DNA of 64,000 bases from Bordetella sp. H567 (GTDB lineage Bacteria; Pseudomonadota; Gammaproteobacteria; Burkholderiales; Burkholderiaceae_B), in NCBI RefSeq assembly GCF_001704295.1, contig NZ_CP012334.1, positions 496,001 to 560,000 of the forward strand, read 5' to 3'. The first letter of the stretch is position 1. Every line of letters begins with the position of its first letter. Below are positions 1 to 9,357 of the stretch, in pieces. The notes under the pieces are model-generated. The model did not search any database, was not told where the DNA came from, and saw nothing but the letters and a program-made list of their open reading frames with translations. Made by a program: the position numbers and the translations under genes.

Positions 1-589
1 AGGAAATATTCGCCGCCTTGGCGCCGGCGCGCGTCATGGTGGCCTGCGAAACGTCGTCGTAGGTGCGGATCGAAAGCGCCTTCAGGTCCGCCACCGTCTT
101 GATCGGCGCCTTGGACCAGATGCCGGAAGGCGGCCACGGCGTGGTGTACAGCAGTTTCTGGCCATGCGCGGCCAGGAACCGGGCGTAAGCCGGCCGCGCG
201 GCGTCGCGCAAGGCGCGCGCATTGTCCAGCGAGTCGGCCAGGAAGGGCAGCGACGACACGCCGAAGATCGGATATTTGTTTGCCAAGCCCCCGGCGAAGG
301 CATCGGCGGCATCCACCTTGCGCGCCTGGACCGCATCCACCATATCGGCCGACTTGTAGCCCTTGGACGCATCGAAACTGGTTTCGACGACGATATTCCC
401 GTGGGATTTTTCCTTCACCTGCTCGGCAAAGGTCGATATTCCCAGTCCCGGCATGGAGGTGGCCGGATATTCGGTGGTCATCTGCAGGGTCGTGGCGGCT
501 TGCGCCGAGACCGCCATCAGCATGGCCGTGGCCAGCAGGCCGGGAAGGCGGGCGAAACGAAGGGCGGAGCGCCGTGAAAACGCGGGCAT
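1..589 (-). CDS. TRAP transporter substrate-binding protein, DctP family (partial, C-terminus off the left edge)
   Basis: Periplasmic solute receptor of a tripartite ATP-independent transporter. The ATG is at 589, and 196 codons are present before the window edge. Residues 1-31 form a signal peptide: basic start (FSRRSALRFAR), hydrophobic core, cleavage after SAQA. The mature part opens with TTLQMTTEYP, then FAEQVKEKSHGNIVVE and a segment on a reduced or discarded path (VQARKVDAADAFAG), a layout typical of DctP receptors. Partner permease genes would lie outside the window to the left. The ligand cannot be read from this half. It is a different protein from the complete DctP at 34416-35447. 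Confidence 0.85.
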   Translation of the reverse strand, partial: MPAFSRRSALRFARLPGLLATAMLMAVSAQAATTLQMTTEYPATSMPGLGISTFAEQVKEKSHGNIVVETSFDASKGYKSADMVDAVQARKVDAADAFAGGLANKYPIFGVSSLPFLADSLDNARALRDAARPAYARFLAAHGQKLLYTTPWPPSGIWSKAPIKTVADLKALSIRTYDDVSQATMTRAGAKAANIS

Positions 590-692
590 GGTGGTTTCCT
601 GGGTAGGTTCGATAAAAGCGGCGCGCGCCGCGAAGGCGGCGGCGCAGCCGTAGCCTGCCACGGCGCGCCCCGAAAGGGACTTCGGCCTTACC

Positions 693-1910
693 CTAGGACG
701 GCCGTGGCGAGGCCGGTTCGCGCCATACGAGCAGCCCGCCGGCCAGCGCCGCCGTGGCCACCGCGGACGCGAATACGGTAACCGCGACGGGCATCCCGGC
801 AATGTCCACCAGATAACCGGTCGCGACCGGCAGTAAGCCGGCCGGGATATATCCAGCGATATTCAATACGGCATTCGCTTCGGCGCGGCGGCTTCCACGG
901 ATATTCAGGCCGATCAGCGTCAGGCCGCCCAATTGGCCCAAGCCCTGGCCCGCGCCGGCCAACAGCGCGGCGATAAGCAGCGCGAGAGCAATCGCTCCGT
1001 TCACCGCCAGCGCGAGGCTGAACATCGCCAGTACCGTGGCGGCCGCGCCGCTCAGCAGAATCCCACGTACCGACAGTCGCCGTGCAGCGAATTGCGAGCC
1101 GGTCGCGGCCAGGAACATGGCGCAGGCCATGCCCCCGGCAATCAAGGGACTGTGGACATGCAATAAACGCGAGAGCAGCGACGGGCCCAGCGACAGGACG
1201 AACGATGTCGCGGTGATGCCGGGCCCGAATACGCTGATACCCAGGACAAGATGGCGCCGCGCGTCGCGGGGAACGGACGGCAGGCGCAGTGTCCAGGCAG
1301 CGCGATCGCGCCGGGCAGGGCGACGCATCGGCAGGAAAAGAACCACAATGATCGCGCTGATCAACACCAATGCCTGCACGCCAAAGACAATCGCCACGGG
1401 CCTTTGCATGTCCTGCGCCACCGCTCCGGACAGCAAGGGCCCGAGACCTGCGCCGAAAACCATCGCCACCGACGCCAGCAAGGCGGCCTGCCGGGTGCGT
1501 GCCTCACCGCCGAGATCAGCCACCGCGGCCATGCCGGCCGTCACGACGACGCCCACCGCAATGCCGGCAAGCAGGCGCGCCGCCCCGAGGGCAGCCACCG
1601 ATTCCGCGCCAGAGAAAAGCAGGCAGGCCAGCAGCGCGGCCAACAGCCCGGGCAGCAGTACCGGCTTGCGCCCATAACGATCCGACAGCTGGCCCGCGAC
1701 CAGCAGCGTCCCGAGCAGGCTCGCGATGTACACGGCGAATATCACGGTCAGCGTGCCCGACGAGAAGTTCAACTGCGTGCGCCAGTGTTCATAAAGAGGC
1801 GTGGGCGAGTTCGATAGCATGAATACCGCTGCCACCGTTCCGGCTGCGCCCCACATGGGACCACGCGATTTCGTGGTGGTCGTCGCGCTCAGTATGTTTG
1901 CGTGGCTCAT
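693..1910 (-). CDS. MFS transporter
   Basis: Inner-membrane secondary transporter of the major facilitator superfamily, 405 residues, the usual length for a 12-helix member. The loop between helices 2 and 3 carries the MFS motif A as GQLSDRYGRKPV (residues 73-84). Long hydrophobic segments rich in Ala, Leu and Gly fill the rest. The start at 1910 overlaps the stop of the upstream quinone reductase gene by 4 bp (1907-1910), so the two are probably translationally coupled. The pair with its divergent LysR gene looks like a stress or drug-response cassette. The substrate is unknown; exporter polarity is inferred from subfamily resemblance. Confidence 0.9.
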   Translation of the reverse strand: MSHANILSATTTTKSRGPMWGAAGTVAAVFMLSNSPTPLYEHWRTQLNFSSGTLTVIFAVYIASLLGTLLVAGQLSDRYGRKPVLLPGLLAALLACLLFSGAESVAALGAARLLAGIAVGVVVTAGMAAVADLGGEARTRQAALLASVAMVFGAGLGPLLSGAVAQDMQRPVAIVFGVQALVLISAIIVVLFLPMRRPARRDRAAWTLRLPSVPRDARRHLVLGISVFGPGITATSFVLSLGPSLLSRLLHVHSPLIAGGMACAMFLAATGSQFAARRLSVRGILLSGAAATVLAMFSLALAVNGAIALALLIAALLAGAGQGLGQLGGLTLIGLNIRGSRRAEANAVLNIAGYIPAGLLPVATGYLVDIAGMPVAVTVFASAVATAALAGGLLVWREPASPRPS

Positions 1911-2455
1911 GCGGCTATCCGGTCGCGGTAATAGGTGGTCAGATAATGCAGATACGACACGCCGCTGGCGGCCAGTTCCGCATCGGTCACGTGCGCCACG
2001 CCCGTCAGGACGAACGGCGGCAGGAAAATCCCGCCTACGCGATGCACGGTTGCTTCAAAAGGCCAGGTCAATTCCTCGATGGTGTGTCCAACGGAGCCAT
2101 CGTGCTGGTAAGCCGTGCTGGGGGTGAAGGCCGAAATCGCGATGCCGAACTCCTTGCCTTCCAGCGCGTGGCCGGCGGGGCCGTATGCCCATCCGTAGGC
2201 CAGTACTTCGTCGAACCATTTCTTCAGCAGCGGGGGCGAGCTGTACCAGTAGAGGGGGAACTGAAAAACGATGCGATCGTGGTCGCGCAGCAGTGCCTGT
2301 TCGCGCGGCACATCGATGTTCCCGTCAGGATACCGCGCGTACAGTGTGTGGATGGTGATGTCCGGGTCCCGGGCCGCGCGCAGCACGGTCAACCAGGCGC
2401 TGTGTATGCGGGACTCTCCGAGATCCGGGTGTACCGCGATGACTAGGGTCTTCAT
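1907..2455 (-). CDS. NAD(P)H-dependent oxidoreductase, flavodoxin-fold (KefF/NQO-like)
   Basis: A 182-residue flavodoxin-like FMN protein of the NAD(P)H dehydrogenase (quinone)/KefF/MdaB family, expected to reduce quinones or similar electrophiles by two electrons in the cytosol. It opens with a beta strand and phosphate-binding turn (LVIAVHPDLGESR, residues 4-16). The signature FPLYWYSSPPLLKKWFD spans residues 66-82. A good ribosome site (GGGAGG) sits just upstream of the ATG at 2455. It is the first gene of a two-gene unit with the MFS transporter and lies head-to-head with a LysR gene, 116 bp away, which is its likely regulator. Confidence 0.87.
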   Translation of the reverse strand: MKTLVIAVHPDLGESRIHSAWLTVLRAARDPDITIHTLYARYPDGNIDVPREQALLRDHDRIVFQFPLYWYSSPPLLKKWFDEVLAYGWAYGPAGHALEGKEFGIAISAFTPSTAYQHDGSVGHTIEELTWPFEATVHRVGGIFLPPFVLTGVAHVTDAELAASGVSYLHYLTTYYRDRIAA

Positions 2456-2571
2456 GGTGCCCTCCCTGGGCTGGATGGCCGGGCTTGCGCCGGGTCGATG
2501 CAGGCATCATCGTCCTGCTCCATGGCATGGTAAATTCCCCATCGGCTCACCTCAAATGTGAAAAATTTCCC

Positions 2572-3441
2572 ATGATCGACTGGGAAGACCTGCATGTATT
2601 CGCGGTTTTCATGCGGCAAAGGTCTCTGTCGGCGGCCGCGCGCGAGTTGCAAGTCGAGCACGCAACCATCGCGCGCCGCATCGCCTCGCTGGAGCGCGAC
2701 CTGAAATTGAAGCTGGTGGATCGCCGGACGCGGTCGTACCTCCCTACTTCCGATGGCGAAACCATTGCCCGCCTGGGCGCCGGGATGGAAGAAGCGGCGC
2801 ACGCGATCACGCGGGTGGCCGAGGCCGGACAGCAGGGCGTCCTGGGCGATGTCTCGCTAAGCGCGCCGCCGATGCTGACATTGAACCTGATCGCGCCCAG
2901 GCTCGGTGAGCTAAGGAAAAAGCACCCAGGGCTACGGCTGCACATCATCACGGAGACCCGCACCGCGTCGCTGACCCAGGGCGAAGCCGATCTGGCCATA
3001 CGCCTGAGCCGGCCGACGGGTTCCGCGCTGGTCGTGCGGAAGTTGGGGAGCATTCCGTTCTGGCTGTACGCGTCACCGGCCTACCTGGAGGAATGCACGT
3101 CGGCGGATTGGACGTTCCTTGCCTACGATGAAAGCATGGAGCAATCGCCGCAACAGGTATGGTTGAAGGCTCACGCCAATGGCAGGCCCATCGTGCTGTC
3201 CAGCAACCATCTGGAAATCCAGCAGGCGGCCGCGGCGGCCGGCGCGGGGATCGTGGGCTTGCCTTTTTTTGCCGGCGATCGTGACCGACGCCTGGTTCGC
3301 GTCGATAGCGCCGGGCCGGCCCTGAGGCGCGACGTTTGGCTGATCGTGCACGAGGACTTGCGCAGGGTGCCGCGCGTTGTGGCCGCGATGGAGTTCGTCA
3401 GCAATGTGATTGGCGATGTGTTGAAGGACAACGCGAGCTAG
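2572..3441 (+). CDS. LysR family transcriptional regulator
   Basis: A 289-residue LysR-type regulator. The N-terminal winged helix-turn-helix starts MIDWEDLHVFAVFMRQRSLS and continues AAARELQVEHATIARRIASL. An effector-binding domain follows (about residues 90-289), beginning GDVSLSAPPMLTLNLIAPRL. The reading frame is open back to 2485, but the ATG at 2572 gives the standard LysR N-terminus, so I chose it. It is divergent from the quinone reductase/MFS pair. The shared 116-bp gap is AT-rich near this start (2530-2570), where a LysR operator would be expected. The inducer is unknown. Confidence 0.88.
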   Translation: MIDWEDLHVFAVFMRQRSLSAAARELQVEHATIARRIASLERDLKLKLVDRRTRSYLPTSDGETIARLGAGMEEAAHAITRVAEAGQQGVLGDVSLSAPPMLTLNLIAPRLGELRKKHPGLRLHIITETRTASLTQGEADLAIRLSRPTGSALVVRKLGSIPFWLYASPAYLEECTSADWTFLAYDESMEQSPQQVWLKAHANGRPIVLSSNHLEIQQAAAAAGAGIVGLPFFAGDRDRRLVRVDSAGPALRRDVWLIVHEDLRRVPRVVAAMEFVSNVIGDVLKDNAS

Positions 3442-3447
3442 CCGCGC

Positions 3448-4458
3448 CTATGCCGATGCGCCGGCGTCCAGGCCCGAGCCGCCGGGCGCCCCCGGCGCGC
3501 GTTCGTAATAGATATCCCAGGCATCTTCGCCCGTCTGCACGAAGCCGTGCCGCTGGTAGAAGCGGTTCGAGGCGCTGTCGCGCAGCGCACCCAGCCGCAC
3601 CGGCACCCCCAGCGCATCGGCGCGCTCGAAGATGCGCCGCAGGACCGCCGCGCCCAAGCCCATGCCCTGGTGGCCGGGTGCGATGTACAGGTGATCCAGC
3701 TTCAGCGCGCCGTCATCCCGCCGCAGCGTGTAGAACCCGATACGCGTCCCGTCCAGCAGGATGGCCAGCGTGTCTCGCGGCGCGTACGTCGCCCGCAGTC
3801 GCTGCCGGGCGCGCTCCGGGTCGAAGCGTCCCACGCGTTCCAGGCTCTCGCGCATCGCGGCGATCCGCAGGTCCGCCAGCACGTCGAAATCCTCTTCTCC
3901 CACGGCGGCGTAGGCCAGCCCCCGTGGTGCCATCGTCATCAGGTATTCGTCGTGGTACGCGCCGGCGACGTACAGGGCTTCCTTCTCGCGCCCATAGATT
4001 TCGAAGCCCAGGCGCCGATAGAGCGCCAGTGCCGCCGTGTTGCCGACGGTCACCGACAGGTTTATCCGCCGCACCCCTGGCATGTCGCGCGCCAGTTCGA
4101 TCGCGGCGTTGATCAGGTGCGCCGAGATCCCGGCGCCGCGATGGGCCGGCGCCACGTACACCGAGACCAGCGACGCCTTGTGGCCTTCCGTTTCGCCCGC
4201 CGCGCGCCGGACGCATGCCATTCCGACCAGCGTCGCCCCGTGGAAGGCGCCGACGCCGCCGCCGCGTGCGGGATCGAGCGGCGCGATCCATCCCGCGACG
4301 ACTTCGGGCGTGTACCGCCGTTCGTCTTCCAGGTTCGCGCCGAAGGCGGTGGGGGATTCCTGCAAGGCATGCAGGCGAAGCGCGTGGAAGGCAGCCGCGT
4401 CTTCGGCGGTAAGGCGGCGGACAAGTGGGGATTCGGTGTCAGTGGGCGGCATGCTCAA
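3448..4458 (-). CDS. Tandem-domain GNAT N-acetyltransferase
   Basis: A 336-residue protein with two GCN5-type acetyltransferase domains in one chain, roughly residues 12-170 and 180-320. Both carry the acetyl-CoA pyrophosphate loop: HRGAGISAHL at 106-115 and HQGMGLGAAVL at 263-273. Both also have the late Asn/Tyr region (NTAALALYRRLGFE near 140-153; SASNRFYQRHGF near 295-306). Single-domain GNATs are about half this length, so this looks like an internal duplication or fusion. The acyl acceptor cannot be predicted. It is convergent with the LysR gene (6 bp apart) and divergent from the decarboxylase gene. Confidence 0.88.
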   Translation of the reverse strand: MSMPPTDTESPLVRRLTAEDAAAFHALRLHALQESPTAFGANLEDERRYTPEVVAGWIAPLDPARGGGVGAFHGATLVGMACVRRAAGETEGHKASLVSVYVAPAHRGAGISAHLINAAIELARDMPGVRRINLSVTVGNTAALALYRRLGFEIYGREKEALYVAGAYHDEYLMTMAPRGLAYAAVGEEDFDVLADLRIAAMRESLERVGRFDPERARQRLRATYAPRDTLAILLDGTRIGFYTLRRDDGALKLDHLYIAPGHQGMGLGAAVLRRIFERADALGVPVRLGALRDSASNRFYQRHGFVQTGEDAWDIYYERAPGAPGGSGLDAGASA

Positions 4459-4592
4459 CTGTAACGTATCGGCAGGTACGCCGGATGCGTCCCGACCCCG
4501 ATCCGCCAGCCATGCGGCGGCGCAACGCCCGCGTCGCGCGTACGCAGTACACTCGCGTCGGCTTTAGGCCCTACCCCGCAGGAGTCCCCCGC

Positions 4593-6863
4593 ATGAAATT
4601 CCGGTTTCCCATTGTCATCATCGATGAAGATTATCGTTCCGAGAACGCCTCGGGGCTGGGCATACGCGCGCTCGCGTCGGCGATCGAGGCCGAAGGCGTG
4701 GAAGTGCTGGGCGTCACGAGCTATGGCGACCTGAGCTCCTTCGCGCAGCAGCAAAGCCGGGCCAGCGCCTTCATCCTGTCGATCGACGATGAGGAGTTCG
4801 ACGTCGATTCGCCGGAAGACGTGGCCAGTGCCATCAAGAACCTGCGGACCTTCATCGGCGAGCTGCGCTTTCGCAACGCCGACATCCCCATTTATCTGTA
4901 CGGCGAGACGCGCACGTCGCAGCACATCCCCAACGACATCCTGCGCGAACTGCACGGCTTCATCCACATGTTCGAGGACACGCCGGAATTCGTCGCGCGC
5001 CACATCATCCGCGAGGCGCGCGCCTACGTGGACGGCCTGCCGCCGCCCTTCTTCCGCGAACTGGTCAAGTACGCGCAGGACGGTTCGTATTCCTGGCACT
5101 GCCCGGGGCACTCGGGCGGCGTGGCTTTCCTGAAGAGCCCGGTGGGCCAGATGTTCCACCAGTTCTTCGGCGAGAACATGCTGCGCGCCGACGTCTGCAA
5201 TGCCGTTGACGAACTGGGCCAGCTGCTGGACCACACCGGCCCCGTGGCGGAATCGGAGCTGAACGCCGCGCGCATCTTCCACGCCGATCATTGCTACTTC
5301 GTCACCAACGGCACGTCGACCTCCAACAAGGTCGTGTGGCACGCCAACGTCGCCGCCGGCGACGTGGTGGTGGTGGACCGCAACTGCCACAAGTCCATCC
5401 TGCACGCCATCACGATGACGGGCGCGATTCCCGTCTTCCTGCGCCCCACGCGCAACCACCTGGGCATCATCGGGCCCATTCCCATCGAGGAATTCGAGCC
5501 CGAGAGCATCCTGAAGAAGATCGAGGCGAACCCCTTCGCGCGCGAGGCGAAGGACAAGAAGCCGCGCATCCTGACGCTGACGCAAAGCACCTATGACGGG
5601 GTGATCTACAACGTCGAAATGATCAAGGCGAAGCTGGGCGACTACGTCGACACGCTGCATTTCGACGAAGCGTGGCTGCCGCACGCGGCCTTCCACGAGT
5701 TCTACCAGGACATGCACGCCATCGGGCAGGGACGCCCGCGCAGCGATTCCGCCATGGTGTTCGCCACGCACTCCACGCACAAGCTGCTGGCCGGCATTTC
5801 GCAGGCGTCGCAGATCATCGTGCAGGAATCCAAGACCCGCAAGCTGGACCGCAACATCTTCAACGAAGCCTATCTGATGCACACGTCGACGTCGCCGCAA
5901 TACGCGATCATCGCGTCCTGCGACGTCGCGGCCGCCATGATGGAGCCGCCCGGCGGCACGGCCCTGGTCGAGGAAAGCATCCGCGAGGCCATGGATTTCC
6001 GCCGCGCCATGCGCAAGGTGGAGTCTGAGTTCGGCCGCAACGACTGGTGGTTCAAGGTCTGGGGCCCCAACCGCCTGGTGTCCGACGGCATCGGCAACCG
6101 CGACGAATGGCTGCTGGAGTCGGGCGATCACTGGCACGGCTTCGGCGATATCGCCGACGGCTTCAACATGCTGGACCCCATCAAGGCCACCATCATCACG
6201 CCGGGCCTGGATATTTCCGGCAGTTTCGGTGAAACGGGCATTCCCGCCGCCCTGGTCTCCAAGTACCTGACCGAACACGGTGTGGTGGTCGAAAAGACCG
6301 GGCTGTATTCCTTCTTCATCCTGTTCACCATCGGCATCACCAAGGGACGCTGGAACACCTTGCTGACGGCCTTGCAGCAGTTCAAGGATGACTACGACCG
6401 CAACCAGCCGATGTGGCGCATCCTGCCGGAATTCTGCCGCGACCACCGCCAGTACGAGCGCATCGGCCTGCGCGACCTGTGCCAGCAGATACACGAAGCC
6501 TATCGCGAGAGCGACGTGGCGCGGCTCACCACCGAGATGTACCTGAGCGACATGGTGCCGGCGCTCAAGCCGTCCGATGCGTTCGCGCGCATGGCGCACC
6601 GCCAGGTGGAACGCGTGGCCATCGAAAACCTGGAAGGGCGTGTCACCGGCGTGCTGCTGACCCCGTACCCGCCGGGCATCCCGTTGCTGATCCCGGGCGA
6701 ACGCTTCAACCGCACCATCGTGCAGTATCTGCAATTCGCGCGCGCCTTCAACGAACGTTTCCCGGGCTTCGAAACCGACATCCACGGCCTGGCGGAGGAC
6801 GTGGACGACGATGGCCAGGTGCGCTATTACGTCGATTGCCTGAAGGAAGAGCAGACCCGCTAG
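4593..6863 (+). CDS. Biodegradative arginine/lysine/ornithine decarboxylase
   Basis: A PLP-dependent basic amino acid decarboxylase of the AdiA/LdcI/SpeF group, 756 residues, matching the family length. An N-terminal response-regulator-like wing domain (FPIVIIDEDYRSENASGLG) is followed by the aspartate-aminotransferase-fold core. The PLP lysine is in HSTHKLLAGISQASQ, about residue 397. The HCPGHSGG segment near residue 168 and FHVTNGTS-like turn (FVTNGTSTSNK) are also family hallmarks. The start at 4593 is preceded by AGGAG and gives the expected N-terminus, although the frame is open further upstream. Arginine is the likeliest substrate, but lysine and ornithine cannot be excluded. No antiporter gene is adjacent. 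Confidence 0.9.
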   Translation: MKFRFPIVIIDEDYRSENASGLGIRALASAIEAEGVEVLGVTSYGDLSSFAQQQSRASAFILSIDDEEFDVDSPEDVASAIKNLRTFIGELRFRNADIPIYLYGETRTSQHIPNDILRELHGFIHMFEDTPEFVARHIIREARAYVDGLPPPFFRELVKYAQDGSYSWHCPGHSGGVAFLKSPVGQMFHQFFGENMLRADVCNAVDELGQLLDHTGPVAESELNAARIFHADHCYFVTNGTSTSNKVVWHANVAAGDVVVVDRNCHKSILHAITMTGAIPVFLRPTRNHLGIIGPIPIEEFEPESILKKIEANPFAREAKDKKPRILTLTQSTYDGVIYNVEMIKAKLGDYVDTLHFDEAWLPHAAFHEFYQDMHAIGQGRPRSDSAMVFATHSTHKLLAGISQASQIIVQESKTRKLDRNIFNEAYLMHTSTSPQYAIIASCDVAAAMMEPPGGTALVEESIREAMDFRRAMRKVESEFGRNDWWFKVWGPNRLVSDGIGNRDEWLLESGDHWHGFGDIADGFNMLDPIKATIITPGLDISGSFGETGIPAALVSKYLTEHGVVVEKTGLYSFFILFTIGITKGRWNTLLTALQQFKDDYDRNQPMWRILPEFCRDHRQYERIGLRDLCQQIHEAYRESDVARLTTEMYLSDMVPALKPSDAFARMAHRQVERVAIENLEGRVTGVLLTPYPPGIPLLIPGERFNRTIVQYLQFARAFNERFPGFETDIHGLAEDVDDDGQVRYYVDCLKEEQTR

Positions 6864-6876
6864 GCTCGCATTCCGG

Positions 6877-8073
6877 ATGTTCGACGTCGCCATCATCGGC
6901 GCCGGCGCCGCGGGCATGATGTGCGCCGCGGTGGCCGGCCAGCGCGGCCTGCGGGTCGTGCTGATCGACCACGCCGACCGGCTCGCGGAAAAAATCCGCA
7001 TTTCCGGCGGCGGCCGCTGCAACTTCACCAATACCGGCACCGGCCCGGCGAACTTCCTGTCGGAAAACCCGCACTTCTGCCGGTCCGCGCTGGCCGGCTA
7101 CGGGCCGCGCGATTTCCTGGACTTGCTGCGCCGCTACCGTGTCTCCTGGCATGAAAAGCATCGCGGCCAGCTGTTCTGCGACGAATCCAGCGAAGCGGTC
7201 ATCGACGTGCTGCGCGCCGAATGCGATGCCGGCAACGTGCAGTGGCGCATGCCCTGCACCGTGGCCGACATCGGGCGGTCGGCCGACGAGAGCTTCGAGC
7301 TGCGTACCGACGGCCAAGGCGTGCTGCGCGCGGCCAAGCTGGTCCTGGCCACCGGCGGCATGGCGATTCCGCAGCTGGGGGCGACCGACTATGCGTTGAA
7401 AGTGGCGCGGCAGTTCGGCTTGAAGGTCGTCGAGCCGCGGCCGGCGCTGGTGCCGCTGACCTTCGACGCCGCGCAGTGGGCCCCTTTCGCGGCCTTGTCC
7501 GGCGTTGCCCTGGAAGCCGCGGTGCGCAGCGGCGCCGGCGAATTCCTGGAAGACGTGCTGTTCACCCATCGGGGCCTGTCGGGACCGGGCATCCTGCAGA
7601 TCTCCAGCTATTGGAATCCCGGCCAAGCCGTGACGCTGGACCTGGCCAGCGGCCGCGACCTGGCGGACGAGCTGATCCATGCCAAGTCCGGCGGCCGCCA
7701 GCAGCTCGGTACGGCCCTGGCGGCGCTGTGGCCGCGCAGGCTGGCGGAGCAATGGCTGTGCGATGCCGTCGATGCCCGCGGCCAGCCGCTGGCCGCCGCG
7801 CGCCTAGCCGATATCCCGGACAAGACGCTGCGCGCGCTGGCCCAGGGCATACATGCCTGGACGCTTGTGCCGACCGGCACGGCGGGCTACAAAAAGGCCG
7901 AGGTCATGCGGGGCGGCGTCGATACCCGCGGCCTGGACCAGAAAAGCATGCAGGCACGCGGCATTCCAGGCCTGCACTTCATCGGCGAGGCGGTGGACGT
8001 CACCGGGTGGCTGGGCGGCTACAACTTCCAGTGGGCCTGGGCGTCCGGCGTCGCCTGCGGCAAGGCGCTGTAA
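6877..8073 (+). CDS. NAD(P)/FAD-dependent oxidoreductase, HI0933/YhiN (BaiN) family
   Basis: A 398-residue flavoprotein of the HI0933/YhiN/BaiN family. The FAD-binding Rossmann motif is at the N-terminus (IIGAGAAGMMCAAVAG, residues 6-21), followed by the family block RISGGGRCNFTNTG (41-54). The C-terminus closes with the second FAD contact region (FIGEAVDVTGWLGGYNFQWA). The gene starts 13 bp after the decarboxylase stop and may be co-transcribed with it. The physiological reaction of most members is unknown. A diverged relative lies at 49173-50432. Confidence 0.87.
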   Translation: MFDVAIIGAGAAGMMCAAVAGQRGLRVVLIDHADRLAEKIRISGGGRCNFTNTGTGPANFLSENPHFCRSALAGYGPRDFLDLLRRYRVSWHEKHRGQLFCDESSEAVIDVLRAECDAGNVQWRMPCTVADIGRSADESFELRTDGQGVLRAAKLVLATGGMAIPQLGATDYALKVARQFGLKVVEPRPALVPLTFDAAQWAPFAALSGVALEAAVRSGAGEFLEDVLFTHRGLSGPGILQISSYWNPGQAVTLDLASGRDLADELIHAKSGGRQQLGTALAALWPRRLAEQWLCDAVDARGQPLAAARLADIPDKTLRALAQGIHAWTLVPTGTAGYKKAEVMRGGVDTRGLDQKSMQARGIPGLHFIGEAVDVTGWLGGYNFQWAWASGVACGKAL

Positions 8074-8121
8074 GCGGCGCGCTTTTTGCTGTCTGCGTCG
8101 CCACACGACGAAGGACGCGCT

Positions 8122-9012
8122 ATGAACACACACATCCGTTCGCTGGCCGAGGCCGGCGCCGGCAAGGCCCTGATGATCATCGTGCCCGTTCTGGGCGCCC
8201 TGGGCGCATGGGCCCTGTGGGTGGCATTGCGCGACGACTATCCGCAGGTCGCCAACGCCTGGCTGGGCGGGCTGATCGCGGCGGGCGCCACGGCCGCGGG
8301 CACCTTGCCGGTGGTCTTTTCCCAACGATTGTCCGACCGGGTGCAGGACTCCATGTTCGGCTTCGGCGCCGGTGTCATGCTGGCCGCCAGCGCCTTTTCG
8401 CTGGTCACGCCGGGCATCCAGGCAGCGAAGGACCTGGGCGCGGGCCCCTGGGCGGCGGGGCTCACCGTGGGCGCGGCCATCCTGCTGGGGGCGGCAGCGT
8501 TGCTGTGGCTCGAGCATACCGTGCCGCACGAGCATTTCATCAAGGGGCGGGAGGGCCACGACGGCCGCCTGCTCAAGCGCACCTGGCTGTTCGTCTTCGC
8601 GGTCATGCTGCACAACCTGCCGGAAGGCCTGGCCATCGGCGTGGGCTTCGGCGGCACCGACCCCATGCGCGCCGGTGCCCTGGCCACCGGCATCGCGATC
8701 CAGGACGTGCCGGAAGGCCTGGTCATCGCCGTCGCGCTGCTGGCGGCGGGGTATGGCCGCGTCTTCTCCGTTATCCTGGGCATGACCTCGGGCCTGATCG
8801 AGCCGGTCGGCGCGTTGGCCGGCGCCGCCGTAATGACCTGGTCCACGGTGCTGCTGCCCTGGGGCCTGGGCTTCGCGGCCGGCGCCATGCTGTTCGTCAT
8901 CAGCCACGAAATCATCCCCGAATCGCATCGCAAGGGCCATGAAGTCTATGCCACGGGCGGCCTGATGCTGGGCTTCGTGCTCATGATGCTGCTGGACACC
9001 GCCCTGGCCTGA
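8122..9012 (+). CDS. ZIP family metal transporter (GufA type, BbZIP-like)
   Basis: An inner-membrane divalent metal transporter of the ZIP family, 296 residues, very like the structurally known Bordetella bronchiseptica ZIP. The binuclear metal site is visible: HNLPEG at 164-169 (H164, N165, E168), IQDVPEG at 193-199 (Q194, D195, E198) and SGLIEPVG at 223-230 (E227). A His-containing loop (EHTVPHEH) sits before helix 4. Zinc or cadmium is the expected cargo by family. I chose the ATG at 8122. It ends 30 bp before the glycine riboswitch of the gcv operon and is probably transcribed separately. Confidence 0.92.
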   Translation: MNTHIRSLAEAGAGKALMIIVPVLGALGAWALWVALRDDYPQVANAWLGGLIAAGATAAGTLPVVFSQRLSDRVQDSMFGFGAGVMLAASAFSLVTPGIQAAKDLGAGPWAAGLTVGAAILLGAAALLWLEHTVPHEHFIKGREGHDGRLLKRTWLFVFAVMLHNLPEGLAIGVGFGGTDPMRAGALATGIAIQDVPEGLVIAVALLAAGYGRVFSVILGMTSGLIEPVGALAGAAVMTWSTVLLPWGLGFAAGAMLFVISHEIIPESHRKGHEVYATGGLMLGFVLMMLLDTALA

Positions 9013-9042
9013 GTTGTATCCTTCGCCACGCTGTCACGCATC

Positions 9043-9280
9043 GTGCGGGAGAGAGCGGCCGCCGCAGGCGCGCCGCCGCCGAAGGCGCAATTCGCCCGGA
9101 ATCGCTCAGGCAACCCATACCGCAGCATGCCTTGCCCAGGCCGCGCCGCACCCGGCGCCCGGGCGAACACAGCGCTCTGGAGAGAGCCGGCCATCCGCGC
9201 GATGCGCGATGCGACCGGACGCCGAAGGTGCAAACCCGTCAACGCGGGGCAACTCTCAGGCAAAAGGACAGAGGGGCGGA
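9043..9280 (+). promoter_or_regulatory. Tandem glycine riboswitch upstream of gcvT
   Basis: Two consecutive glycine aptamers are visible. Aptamer 1 (about 9043-9124) has the core GGGAGAGAGCGG, then GCCGAAGGCGCAA, then CGCTCAGGCAACC. Aptamer 2 (about 9172-9279) has CTCTGGAGAGAGCC, then CGCCGAAGGTGCAAACC, then CAACTCTCAGGCAAAAGGAC. This order and spacing is the classic cooperative tandem form that switches on glycine-cleavage genes when glycine is abundant. It sits 78 nt before the gcvT start. I do not see a clear intrinsic terminator after aptamer 2, so control may act on translation or through Rho. Confidence 0.95.
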
Positions 9281-9357
9281 AACACAGCCGGTCACGGGGC
9301 GTTCCGCATCCAGGCCGGTATTCCGCTACCCCTTGCCGTCGCTGTCCGGAGCCTCCC

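Noticed and set aside
4455-7040. An 861-codon minus-strand frame opposite the decarboxylase gene
   Set aside because: Antisense shadow of a strongly conserved gene; no family motifs.
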